DNA of 7,495 nt from CAZEAN01 sp964510225 (GTDB lineage: Bacteria; Planctomycetota; Planctomycetia; Isosphaerales; Isosphaeraceae). Under the pieces are notes generated by a model. It was not told the origin of the DNA, did no database searches, and saw only the letters and a program-made list of their open reading frames with translations. Location: the NCBI GenBank assembly GCA_964510225.1, contig CAZEAN010000197.1:1-7495 (forward strand), in the 5' to 3' direction. The position numbers and the translations under genes were made by a program. Of the stretch, positions 1-6,331 are shown piece by piece (the first letter of the stretch is position 1; each line of letters begins with the position of its first letter).

Positions 1-2
1 AC

Positions 3-224
3 TCGGTCAACGCGGAGGCGTTGACCTCCGATGCCAACCGGGCCATCTCCGCATCATCCGCCACCACCCTCAAGCTCTGGGACCTCCAGAACGGGAGGTG
101 TCTCGCCACCTTTGCTGCCGAGTCCTCTCTCGAATCCCTCGCGGTCTCCCCCACGGGAGGAATCTCGGTGGCAGGAGAAGTGGGTGGACGGATTCATTTC
201 CTCCGACTCGAAGGCAACTGGTGA
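3..224 (+). CDS. WD40-repeat protein, C-terminal fragment (5' end outside window)
   Basis: The reading frame is open from the left edge (first full codon at base 3) to TGA at 222-224, giving about 73 residues; the true start lies upstream. The text 'TTLKLWDLQNGRCLATF' is the strand c/d signature of a WD40 blade, with the WD dipeptide followed by D/L and G-x-C-L. A second, final blade follows with 'ESLAVSPTG' and ends 'GGRIHFLRLEG', a closing typical of the large WD40 proteins common in planctomycetes and cyanobacteria. Such propellers are protein-interaction platforms, often fused to kinase or NTPase domains that would lie outside this window. No enzymatic activity can be assigned from the fragment. 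The gene converges on the methyltransferase gene, with 56 bases between the two stop codons. I am confident of the fold and strand, but not of the full protein's role. Confidence 0.85.
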   Translation, partial: SVNAEALTSDANRAISASSATTLKLWDLQNGRCLATFAAESSLESLAVSPTGGISVAGEVGGRIHFLRLEGNW

Positions 225-261
225 GGATACCTTCAAAGCCTGCTCATCATGGGCCAGCGTT

Positions 262-280
262 CCTCTTGTCCCGGAAGAGG
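262..280. terminator. Possible short terminator hairpin between convergent genes
   Basis: CCTCTT (262-267) and AAGAGG (275-280) form a perfect 6-bp stem with a 7-base loop. It lies between the WD40 stop (224) and the methyltransferase stop (281-283), where a bidirectional terminator would be expected. Neither side carries a real T-tract, so it is weak as an intrinsic terminator and could be chance. Confidence 0.25.
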
Positions 281-973
281 TCAGGAGGAGGGGAGGTTTT
301 TGCTCTTGAGGGCGGTGATTGACTCGAAGGCAGGAGGGCCGAAGGGCAGAACGTGAAACCCTAAGCGCGATTCGAGTTCCAGGCCAAGGTCGTTAAAGTA
401 GCGTCTGTAGTCATAGATCGGGTGCAGTGGAACCAGACCGAGGAGCCAGTAGGCACCGATTCCGAGACCGTTGTAGACCCGTTGCATACCTCGTTGCATT
501 GTGTTGCCGGACGGTACCGCAATATCGGCGATCATTAGTCGTCCGCCAGGTCGGACTAAGCTCGTGAGGTGACGGAGCATCCGTCGCATCGGACCCGGTC
601 GGAAGCAGTTCAAGAAAAAGTTCGCCGCCACCGCATCGTAGTAGTTGGGCCGCGCATGTTTGAGCAGATCCCCCTGAATCAGCTCTCCCTCAAGCTGGGA
701 CTGGTCGAGCCTTTTTCGGAGCCGATCGAGCATCCTCCCAGAGAGATCGATACAGGTTAGCTCGACTCCACGTTGTGCTGCTTGATACGCATCTTCTCCG
801 GAACCAACCCCAGCATAGAGGACGCGGTCACCCGACTGAAGAAAAGGGAGTTGTGAGGCCTTCGATGCCTCAATTTGTCCGAGTGAGTAGATCCGTGCGA
901 TCGGTTCGTAGAGTCGGGCAACACGGTCAAAGTTGCCTGAATGGCGTGGAGTTGTGGAGTCAACGTTGGCCAT
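281..973 (-). CDS. Class I SAM-dependent methyltransferase, coupled to the NRPS-like gene
   Basis: A 230-residue protein beginning 'MANVDST', with ATG at 971-973 and TGA at 281-283. The Rossmann SAM-binding core is visible: motif I 'VLYAGVGSGE' (residues 51-60), the acidic end of strand 2 'CIDLS' (D76, expected to hold the SAM ribose), 'GDLL' (101-104), 'YDAVAANFF' (112-120) and 'LVRPGGRL' (139-146). The opening 'FDRVARLYEPIARIYS' resembles the UbiE/MenG-like branch, so a small-molecule acceptor is more likely than RNA or protein. The C-terminal third has a hydrophobic stretch (about 170-186) that may form the acceptor pocket. The frame stays open upstream to 1168, but I chose 973 because the core aligns from there, GGAG lies 8 bases before the ATG (982-985), and the longer version would run far into the synthetase. 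It overlaps the synthetase by 14 bases, indicating translational coupling. The methyl acceptor is unknown; O-, N- and C-methylation are all possible. Confidence 0.87.
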   Translation of the reverse strand: MANVDSTTPRHSGNFDRVARLYEPIARIYSLGQIEASKASQLPFLQSGDRVLYAGVGSGEDAYQAAQRGVELTCIDLSGRMLDRLRKRLDQSQLEGELIQGDLLKHARPNYYDAVAANFFLNCFRPGPMRRMLRHLTSLVRPGGRLMIADIAVPSGNTMQRGMQRVYNGLGIGAYWLLGLVPLHPIYDYRRYFNDLGLELESRLGFHVLPFGPPAFESITALKSKNLPSS

Positions 974-3608
974 GGGGGAGGCTCCGCCCCGATCCGTTGA
1001 AGGTTGAAGTGGCCGAATCATTATCGAGCCAGACCTGAAGTTGGGTGGCGAGTCGAGCGACATGAGGCGGCCGGAGCATTGTGAGATGGTTACCCGGGAC
1101 CGTGACGATCTCCAGGTTCGGGCAAAGTCGGCGCCACTCATCGATTGGATCGCGACGGCGATCCGCAAACGGCTCCTCGGCCATCAGGAGGGTGACTCGA
1201 CCTTGATAAGGACCTGGTCGATAATTCATCATCGCTTCCACATTGGCCATGAACACATTAAAAATCTGGCGCGTACGCTCCAGACCCGCGTTCGGCGGGA
1301 CGATCCGTGCCTGCTCGGCCGATCGGAGGAATTCTGGCCAGGCGGCTTGTCGATCACCGCCGAGATACTGCACCAGAGGGCGTTCACTCGGGATCAAAGC
1401 GCGGAGGACGGCGAAAGCATAAAGGAACCCCGAGTCGAGTACAAACAACTGATCGGGAGCACAACCTTCGGCTTCCAGACGCCGCGCCATTTCGAATCCG
1501 ACCACACCACCGAACGACCAACCACAGAGTTTGATCGATGCGTCGGTCTGATTTGCCTTGATCGCGTCGAGATAATGTGCTGCCATCGCTTCGACCGAAC
1601 TCAGGGGCGCCTGAGTTCCATCGACACCAGGCGCCTGGAGTCCAATCAACGGTTGATCGAGGCCCAGCGTCCGTGCCAGTTCGAGGTAGCAGAGCACATC
1701 ACCACCCCCTGGATGGATACAGTACAAGGGGGGACGATTGCCAAGGCGTTGAATGGGGACAATCGGCGACCAAGAGGCTGTTTCTAGGTGTCTTCCGAGT
1801 TCCTGGGCAATCCCTGCGACGGTCGGTGACTCAAGTAAGGAGGCCACGGGGAGTCCAACACCGAAGCGCCGTTCCAGTCGGGTCAGAAGTTCCAGGGCCG
1901 CCATCGAGTCGCCACCGAGCGTGAAGAAATCATCCCCAAGGCCAACCTCAACACCAAACAACTCTTGCCACTCGAGTGCAACTTGCAATTCCGTTGCGTC
2001 GCGGTAGGGAGTCTCGTCGGGGTGGGATCGGTGGCTCGTCAGAGAGTCCGGCTGTTGAGCGAAGGTCTCTGGGTTGTTCAGTAAGGCTCGTTGATCGAGC
2101 TTTCCGTGGGGCGTCAGTGGAAACCGATCGACGATGGTCACCCGGCATGGAATCAGGTGAATCGGAAGCCGCTGACGGAGTTGCCGGTTTATCGAGTCTG
2201 TGCTGAGGTGCTGTCCATGATCTAACAACACAAAGGCACCGAGTGTTCGGTTTCCCTCCTCACCAATGGGCAACACCACGGCGCTCCGGATCCCAGGAAT
2301 CGCTTCAAGGACTCCGCGGATCTCGCCAGGTTCGATCCGGATCCCTCGGATCTTCAACTGGTCGTCCGACCTCCCCAGGTAGCGGTAGTTTCCGTCCTTT
2401 TGGCGATCAACGATGTCGCCGGTCCGGTAAAGGCGTCGTCTGGGGTCACTCGATCTGGGGTCAGTAATGAATCGTTCTGCCGTTAACTTCGATCGATTAA
2501 GATAGCCGCGCGCCAGTCCAGGACCACCGAGGCAGAGTTCTCCAGCAATGCCATCAGGGACTGGATTCCCCGACTCATCTAAGACGACCGCGTCAACGTA
2601 AGGCAGCGGCTTGCCAATCGGCGGTGATTCCGAAAGTTCCTCCGCGCATTCGAAGAGTGTCGCGCAGACGGTTGCCTCAGTTGGTCCATAAGCGTTGATG
2701 AACCGTCGACCTTGTGCCCAATGGTTGACAAGGCTGGCCGAACAGGGCTCGCCGGCAGAGACGATGGTCCGGAGGTGAGTATAGGTGCCTCCCGGGAGCA
2801 TGGAGAGTACCGAAGGCGGGAGTGTCACCACTTCGATCCGACGATCGACGAGTGTCTTTGCGAGGATCGGTCCCGGGACTAATTCCAACGCCTCGGCGAT
2901 ACAGAGGATTCCACCATGGAGCAAGGTCACAAAGACTTCGCTAATGGCGGCGTCAAACCCCAATGACGAAAACTGGAGAACCCTCGATCCAGATTGGATG
3001 CCCAAGGCGGTCGCTTGAGCGTCGGCAAACGGACCGAGTCCACGATGAGTCAGCAACGCAGCCTTCGGTTTGCCTGTGGAACCCGAGGTGTAGATCGCGT
3101 AGGCCAGGCTCTCGGGATCGCCCTCAGTCTCAAGGACATCGGATGGGCCCGCGAACTCAAGATTGTCAATTTCAAGGACGTTAGCACCCGTCTCAGGTAA
3201 GTGGGGGGCGGTTGCAGCGTCGGTAATGAGGTGCCTAACCCCCGAATCCTTCAAGAGGAATCGGAGTCGATCTCTGGGGTAGTCGGGATCGATTGGGAGG
3301 AACGCACCACCTGCTTTGAGCACGCTGAGCCACGACTCGATGGCACCAATCGATCGGCGGAGAATCACTGCGACAAGAACTTCTGGACCAACCCCATGCT
3401 GAATCAGTCTTGCGCCGAGTTGATCGGTCCGTTGATCAAGCGTTTGGTAGGTCCGCGATTCAGTAGATGACTCGAGTGCAATGGCAGTTCCTTCACGCTG
3501 CACTCGACGTCGAAACAGCGAGGGAACCCAGCCCGCTCGGCAGAGATCTTGCCGCTCCGAACTCGGGGCGCACCCTATTCTTGATCTGTTGATTCCCGGA
3601 GCGAGCAC
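960..3608 (-). CDS. NRPS-like synthetase with A-PCP-TE domains and no condensation domain
   Basis: An 882-residue multidomain enzyme expected to activate a carboxylic acid with ATP, load it on a phosphopantetheine arm and release it. Adenylation domain (about 30-510): A2 'LKAGGAFLPIDP' (98-108), A3 'YTSGSTGKPKA' (173-183; family usually ends PKG), A4 'FDAAISE' (218-224), A5 'NAYGPTE' (305-311), A6 'GELCLGGPGLARGYL' (356-370), A7 'YRTGD' (394-398), A8 'GRSDDQLKIRGIRIEPGEI' (412-430), and A10 'HGKLD' with catalytic K503. Carrier domain (about 537-605): 'LGGDS' with attachment Ser568. Type I thioesterase (about 615-862): 'GWSFGG' with nucleophile S698, D725 and H841 in 'PGNH', so the triad appears complete. 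Hand alignment to GrsA gives the pocket code DASTVAAVCK. No condensation, epimerization or MbtH-like domain is present. Start is GTG 3608: GAGGA sits 7 bases upstream and an in-frame TAG lies 21 bases upstream. Probable first gene of an operon with the methyltransferase. Confidence 0.93.
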   Translation of the reverse strand: MLAPGINRSRIGCAPSSERQDLCRAGWVPSLFRRRVQREGTAIALESSTESRTYQTLDQRTDQLGARLIQHGVGPEVLVAVILRRSIGAIESWLSVLKAGGAFLPIDPDYPRDRLRFLLKDSGVRHLITDAATAPHLPETGANVLEIDNLEFAGPSDVLETEGDPESLAYAIYTSGSTGKPKAALLTHRGLGPFADAQATALGIQSGSRVLQFSSLGFDAAISEVFVTLLHGGILCIAEALELVPGPILAKTLVDRRIEVVTLPPSVLSMLPGGTYTHLRTIVSAGEPCSASLVNHWAQGRRFINAYGPTEATVCATLFECAEELSESPPIGKPLPYVDAVVLDESGNPVPDGIAGELCLGGPGLARGYLNRSKLTAERFITDPRSSDPRRRLYRTGDIVDRQKDGNYRYLGRSDDQLKIRGIRIEPGEIRGVLEAIPGIRSAVVLPIGEEGNRTLGAFVLLDHGQHLSTDSINRQLRQRLPIHLIPCRVTIVDRFPLTPHGKLDQRALLNNPETFAQQPDSLTSHRSHPDETPYRDATELQVALEWQELFGVEVGLGDDFFTLGGDSMAALELLTRLERRFGVGLPVASLLESPTVAGIAQELGRHLETASWSPIVPIQRLGNRPPLYCIHPGGGDVLCYLELARTLGLDQPLIGLQAPGVDGTQAPLSSVEAMAAHYLDAIKANQTDASIKLCGWSFGGVVGFEMARRLEAEGCAPDQLFVLDSGFLYAFAVLRALIPSERPLVQYLGGDRQAAWPEFLRSAEQARIVPPNAGLERTRQIFNVFMANVEAMMNYRPGPYQGRVTLLMAEEPFADRRRDPIDEWRRLCPNLEIVTVPGNHLTMLRPPHVARLATQLQVWLDNDSATSTFNGSGRSLPHGQR
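982..985 (-). promoter_or_regulatory. Shine-Dalgarno GGAG for the methyltransferase, inside the synthetase gene
   Basis: The minus strand reads GGGGCGGAG followed by 8 bases and then ATG (973). The site lies within the last codons of the synthetase gene, so terminating ribosomes can restart on the methyltransferase. This explains the unconserved C-terminal tail of the synthetase, which partly encodes this signal. Confidence 0.5.
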
Positions 3609-3615
3609 TGACAGA

Positions 3616-3620
3616 TCCTC
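3616..3620 (-). promoter_or_regulatory. Shine-Dalgarno GAGGA deciding the synthetase GTG start
   Basis: On the minus strand GAGGA lies 7 bases before the GTG at 3608. The in-frame stop TAG (plus-strand CTA, 3627-3629) rules out any earlier start, and the next in-frame ATG is deep inside the adenylation domain. The GTG is therefore the best-supported start. Confidence 0.65.
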
Positions 3621-3722
3621 GGGCGGCTAGGTGATCGATGTCGGAGCTTAAGCGGCTGACACAAAGAGAGCTGCTCAATCGTCTCCAAACCCATCCCAAG
3701 CAAACGTGCATTGATTGAAGCA

Positions 3723-3750
3723 ACTCTGGCTCATTTACGTAAGCCAGAGT
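3723..3750. terminator. Perfect 9-bp hairpin between ettA and the synthetase gene
   Basis: ACTCTGGCT (3723-3731) and AGCCAGAGT (3742-3750) form an uninterrupted 9-bp stem around a 10-base loop. It is 140 bases beyond the ettA stop and 115 bases before the synthetase start, in the gap at 3609-3889 that holds no credible gene. On the minus strand the bases after the stem are TGCTTCAATC, only mildly T-rich, so intrinsic termination of ettA is possible but not certain. An operator or a leader structure for the synthetase operon is the alternative. Confidence 0.45.
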
Positions 3751-3889
3751 CGATCAGATTGGAATTGGGAGATCCTGAGCAGCTTGGAAAGCCGCGCCGA
3801 TTTGGCGAGCGGTACGGAATTCTACCACTTATTCTGGTCAGGAAATCGGGGGTCGGACAGGGAGGACGCCAATTCGACCTCATCCGTTG

Positions 3890-5566
3890 TCAGTTTCGGA
3901 TCAGGTTCTTGTAGCGGATCCGATGGGGCTGGTCCGCGTCTTGGCCAAGTCGCTCACGACGTTGCGAGAGGTACGTATCATAGTTTCCGTCGCACCAGAC
4001 GACCTGACTGTTACCTTCAAAGGCGAGGATATGGGTGGCGATCCGGTCGAGGAACCAGCGATCGTGGCTGATCACCACCGCACAACCAGAAAAATCGATT
4101 ACCGCGTCTTCGATCGCGCGTAGGGTGTCGACATCGAGGTCATTCGAAGGTTCGTCGAGAAGGAGGAGATTGCCACCGGTGGTCAAAAGTCGAGCGAGGT
4201 GGACTCGATTCCGTTCCCCCCCCGAAAGTTTACCGACCTTCTTTTCTTGATCGGGGCCTTTAAAGTTGAACCAGGATACATAGGCGCGTGCGGGCACCTT
4301 CCTCTTTCCGAGTTCAATCTGATCAAGCCCGCCGCTGATCTCCTGGAAGATCGTCTTATCAGGATCGAGGTCATCACGGCTCTGATCAACGTAGGAGATC
4401 TTCACCGTGTCCCCGACTTTGAGTTCGCCCGCGTCGGGTTGTTCTTGGCCGACGATCATCTTGAAGAGGGTGGTCTTCCCCGCGCCGTTGGGGCCGATCA
4501 CACCGACGATCCCACCGGGAGGAAGTCTGAAGTCAACGTTTTCAAAAAGGATCCGATCGCCGAATGATTTGGTGAGTCCGACAGCCTCGACCACGAGATC
4601 TCCGAGGTGAGGGCCCGGGGGGATCTGGATCGTTACCGGTTCGTCACGTCGTTCCGCTTCTTCGGCTGCAAGTTGTTCGTAACGTTGAATCCGAGCCCGG
4701 TTCTTCGCCACCCGAGCCTTCGGCGCCATCCGGACCCACTCCAACTCACGCTCCAGCGTCCGCTTCCTCGCTTTATCTTGCTTCTCTTCCTTTTCGAGGC
4801 GAGCCTTCTTCTGTTCGAGCCATCCTGTGTAATTACCCTCGAATGGGATCCCGCGGCCCCGATCAAGTTCAAGGATCCACTGGGCGACATTGTCCAGGAA
4901 GTAACGATCGTGCGTGACGGCCACAACCATCCCGGGATAGTCCTGGAGATGGCGTTCGAGCCAAAAGACGCTGTCGGCATCAAGGTGGTTGGTCGGCTCG
5001 TCGAGGAGGAGGATATCGGGGCGTTCGAGGAGGATTTTGCAGAGGGCCACCCGACGCCGCTCGCCCCCGGAGAGTTTGTTCACATCGGCATCGGTTGGGG
5101 GTAACCGCATGGCGTCCATCGCGATTTCGAGACGACGGTCGAGTTCCCAGCCTTCGGTTGCATCAATACCGTCCTGGACGTCGGCCTGTTCCTCCAGCAA
5201 GGCTTCCATTTCGTCGGCATCGGGACCTTCAGCGAGCCTTGTGTTGATTTCTTCAAATCGCCTCAAGAGCTGACGGACCGGCGCCACTGCTTCTTCGACA
5301 TTCCCGAGAACGTCCTTCTCCAGATTCAATTGGGGCTCTTGAGCGAGGTAGCCAATCGTGGTCCCCTCGGCAGCCCGGGCGGTCCCCACGAAGTCCTTTT
5401 CTTCGCCAGCGATAATCCGGAGGAGCGTGCTCTTGCCGGCACCGTTGGGCCCGAGGATCCCAATCTTGGCTCCCGGATAGAACATCAAGGTGACGTCCTT
5501 GAGAACCTCTTTCTTCCCGTGCGCTTTTGAGAGCCGTTCAATGGTGAAAATATACTGCGGAGGCAT
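3890..5566 (-). CDS. ettA: Energy-dependent translational throttle protein EttA (ABC-F ATPase)
   Basis: A 558-residue ABC-F protein with no transmembrane segment, very close in length and layout to E. coli EttA (555). Members bind the ribosomal E site and gate entry into elongation according to the ATP/ADP ratio. First ATPase: Walker A 'GPNGAGKS' (39-46), signature 'LSGGERRRVAL' (from 165), Walker B 'LLLDEPTNHLD' with Glu190. The charged linker, including 'ELEWVRMAPKAR' (about 274-285), is the P-site tRNA interaction motif that separates EttA from other ABC-F groups. Second ATPase: 'GPNGAGKT' (358-365), 'LSGGERNRVHLAR' (from 447), 'DEPSND' with Glu472; the usual Thr is Ser here. The C-terminus 'RIRYKNL' matches the family ending. 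I chose ATG 5566 ('MPPQYIFTIERL') because it aligns with the family start. A GTG at 5581 would add five residues and has a better Shine-Dalgarno (AGGA, 6-base spacing). Divergent from archease and probably transcribed alone. Confidence 0.95.
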   Translation of the reverse strand: MPPQYIFTIERLSKAHGKKEVLKDVTLMFYPGAKIGILGPNGAGKSTLLRIIAGEEKDFVGTARAAEGTTIGYLAQEPQLNLEKDVLGNVEEAVAPVRQLLRRFEEINTRLAEGPDADEMEALLEEQADVQDGIDATEGWELDRRLEIAMDAMRLPPTDADVNKLSGGERRRVALCKILLERPDILLLDEPTNHLDADSVFWLERHLQDYPGMVVAVTHDRYFLDNVAQWILELDRGRGIPFEGNYTGWLEQKKARLEKEEKQDKARKRTLERELEWVRMAPKARVAKNRARIQRYEQLAAEEAERRDEPVTIQIPPGPHLGDLVVEAVGLTKSFGDRILFENVDFRLPPGGIVGVIGPNGAGKTTLFKMIVGQEQPDAGELKVGDTVKISYVDQSRDDLDPDKTIFQEISGGLDQIELGKRKVPARAYVSWFNFKGPDQEKKVGKLSGGERNRVHLARLLTTGGNLLLLDEPSNDLDVDTLRAIEDAVIDFSGCAVVISHDRWFLDRIATHILAFEGNSQVVWCDGNYDTYLSQRRERLGQDADQPHRIRYKNLIRN

Positions 5567-5804
5567 CAACAATCTCGACACGTAACGTCCTGATTCGCTT
5601 GATCTCCGGTTGCACAGATGCCAGAGACCTCAGGAACCCCAACGTCCGTTTTGTCCGTCGAAGCTCCAGTTCCAGAGCCCAATTAGACCCGATCACCTGC
5701 CTCGAAGGGAACCCCGCCCCGAGACTCGGGTGCACCGATTGCGACTCCTGACTTGCGGTAGTCAAGTAATTTCCTGAAGCGAACTCCGAGGAAATCGTCT
5801 GAGA

Positions 5805-5822
5805 CTAATCTGTTGGGATTAG
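5805..5822. repeat. Inverted repeat upstream of archease, operator-like
   Basis: CTAATC (5805-5810) and GATTAG (5817-5822) are perfect 6-bp arms around a 6-base spacer. The element overlaps the TAGAAT hexamer at 5820-5825, where a repressor would block a promoter. Six-bp arms occur by chance fairly often, so this is a suggestion only. Confidence 0.25.
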
Positions 5823-5855
5823 AATGGTGGGCGCTGTTGAATTGCATCCAACGAT

Positions 5856-5860
5856 AGAGG
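5856..5860 (+). promoter_or_regulatory. Shine-Dalgarno AGAGG for archease
   Basis: AGAGG sits 7 bases before the ATG at 5868, separated by the T-rich stretch TTTTTCG. Together with the match of the family's N-terminus this fixes the archease start. Confidence 0.6.
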
Positions 5861-5867
5861 TTTTTCG

Positions 5868-6299
5868 ATGGTAAGCGTGGAACAGTTCGAGCACACTGCC
5901 GATGTCGGGCTCCGGATCAAGGCGGAAACGCTGAACGGACTCTTCCAAGGAGCGGCGGAGGGGCTCCTTGATTTGATTGTTGTTAATCGTGATCAAGTGC
6001 AAGAAAAGGATCTGGAAACTGCCAGACTGGAAGCAGAATCGGCCGGCGATCTCCTGATCGCTTGGCTCAACGAGTTGATCTTCCGATTCGAGACCACCCA
6101 TCGACTTTACCGTCGGATCTCGGTCGAAGTCCGAGTAAGCGACTACGATCGACCAACGCTCGTCGCGACTCTTTGCGGTGAACCCCTCGATCCCGATCGG
6201 CACCTGCTCGATCACGAGGTGAAGGCAGCCACTCAACACGGTGAGGTCTTAAGAAAGGACCCGGATGGCTGGTCTGCCGAAGTGATTCTCGACATCTGA
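5868..6299 (+). CDS. Archease, cofactor of the RNA ligase RtcB
   Basis: A 143-residue protein, a normal length for archease. In characterised systems archease speeds guanylylation and turnover of RtcB, which joins 2',3'-cyclic phosphate and 5'-hydroxyl RNA ends in tRNA splicing or RNA repair. Family marks: N-terminal 'FEHTADVGLRIKA' with H9 and D12, 'LFQGAAEGLLDL' (25-36), 'DLLIAWLNELIFRFET' (61-76), 'EVKAATQHG' (117-125) and the C-terminal 'AEVILDI' with D142. D12 and D142 correspond to the acidic residues placed by family studies in the metal site. The usual 'KAATYH' is 'KAATQH' here, a Tyr-to-Gln change beside a conserved His. No rtcB lies within the window; one would be expected elsewhere in the genome. 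ATG 5868 has a good Shine-Dalgarno. The gene stands alone, divergent from ettA and convergent with the kinase gene. Confidence 0.92.
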   Translation: MVSVEQFEHTADVGLRIKAETLNGLFQGAAEGLLDLIVVNRDQVQEKDLETARLEAESAGDLLIAWLNELIFRFETTHRLYRRISVEVRVSDYDRPTLVATLCGEPLDPDRHLLDHEVKAATQHGEVLRKDPDGWSAEVILDI

Positions 6300-6302
6300 C
6301 CG

Positions 6303-6326
6303 AGCGTTGGACAAGGGCCTAACGCT
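6303..6326. terminator. Possible bidirectional terminator between archease and kinase genes
   Basis: AGCGTT (6303-6308) and AACGCT (6321-6326) can pair as a 6-bp stem, extendable by a G-T and a G-C pair, in the only 32 bases between two convergent stop codons. There is no T-tract on either side. A direct repeat (AACGCTAACGGCTAAC) partly overlaps the right arm. Position, more than strength, supports the call. Confidence 0.3.
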
Positions 6327-6331
6327 AACGG

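Larger units (their letters stand above)
5567..5867. promoter_or_regulatory. Divergent intergenic region between ettA and archease
   Basis: About 300 bases with no credible ORF or RNA gene; both flanking genes are transcribed outward, so their promoters should lie here. Visible elements: a 13-bp dyad CCCGAG-A-CTCGGG (5718-5730), a direct repeat GTCCGT-TTT-GTCCGT (5644-5658), a small inverted repeat ACTTG/CAAGT (5751-5767), and an inverted repeat CTAATC-N6-GATTAG (5805-5822). The right arm of the last overlaps a -10-like TAGAAT (5820-5825), about 43 bases before the archease ATG. No matching -35 is convincing, so promoter placement is tentative. Confidence 0.4.

Noticed and set aside
974..1168. 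Longer methyltransferase starting at 1168 or 1021
   Set aside because: The extra residues are the synthetase's thioesterase region read in another frame; the family-like sequence and the ribosome site fit the ATG at 973.
1041..1787. A 248-codon open frame on the plus strand
   Set aside because: It lies wholly antisense to the carrier and thioesterase part of the synthetase, has no recognisable domain and reads as a Arg-rich, low-complexity shadow of a GC-rich gene.
960..3608. Synthetase as a RalA/atromentin-type alpha-keto acid dimerizing enzyme
   Set aside because: The domain order fits, but the amino-group-binding Asp (D219) is retained, which favours an amino acid substrate. The idea is kept only as a comparison.
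3609..3660. Sigma-70 promoter for the synthetase, including the palindrome GCTTAAGC (3646-3653)
   Set aside because: No -35/-10 pair with acceptable spacing was found, and an 8-bp palindrome alone is not informative.
3493..3723. A 76-codon minus-strand frame just upstream of the synthetase, considered as a small leader gene
   Set aside because: It overlaps the synthetase 5' end out of frame, has no good ribosome site and shows no protein-like pattern.
3715..4071. A 118-codon plus-strand frame spanning the ettA 3' end and the gap
   Set aside because: More than half is antisense to ettA, and it begins inside the 9-bp hairpin region without a ribosome site or domain.
4607..5104. A 165-codon open frame on the plus strand
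   Set aside because: It is antisense to the well-supported ettA gene, with no family resemblance.
5538..5765. A 75-codon minus-strand frame upstream of ettA
   Set aside because: It overlaps the ettA start out of frame and resembles no known small protein.
5805..6239. A 144-codon open frame on the minus strand
   Set aside because: It is the mirror of archease, whose identity is clear from its conserved motifs.
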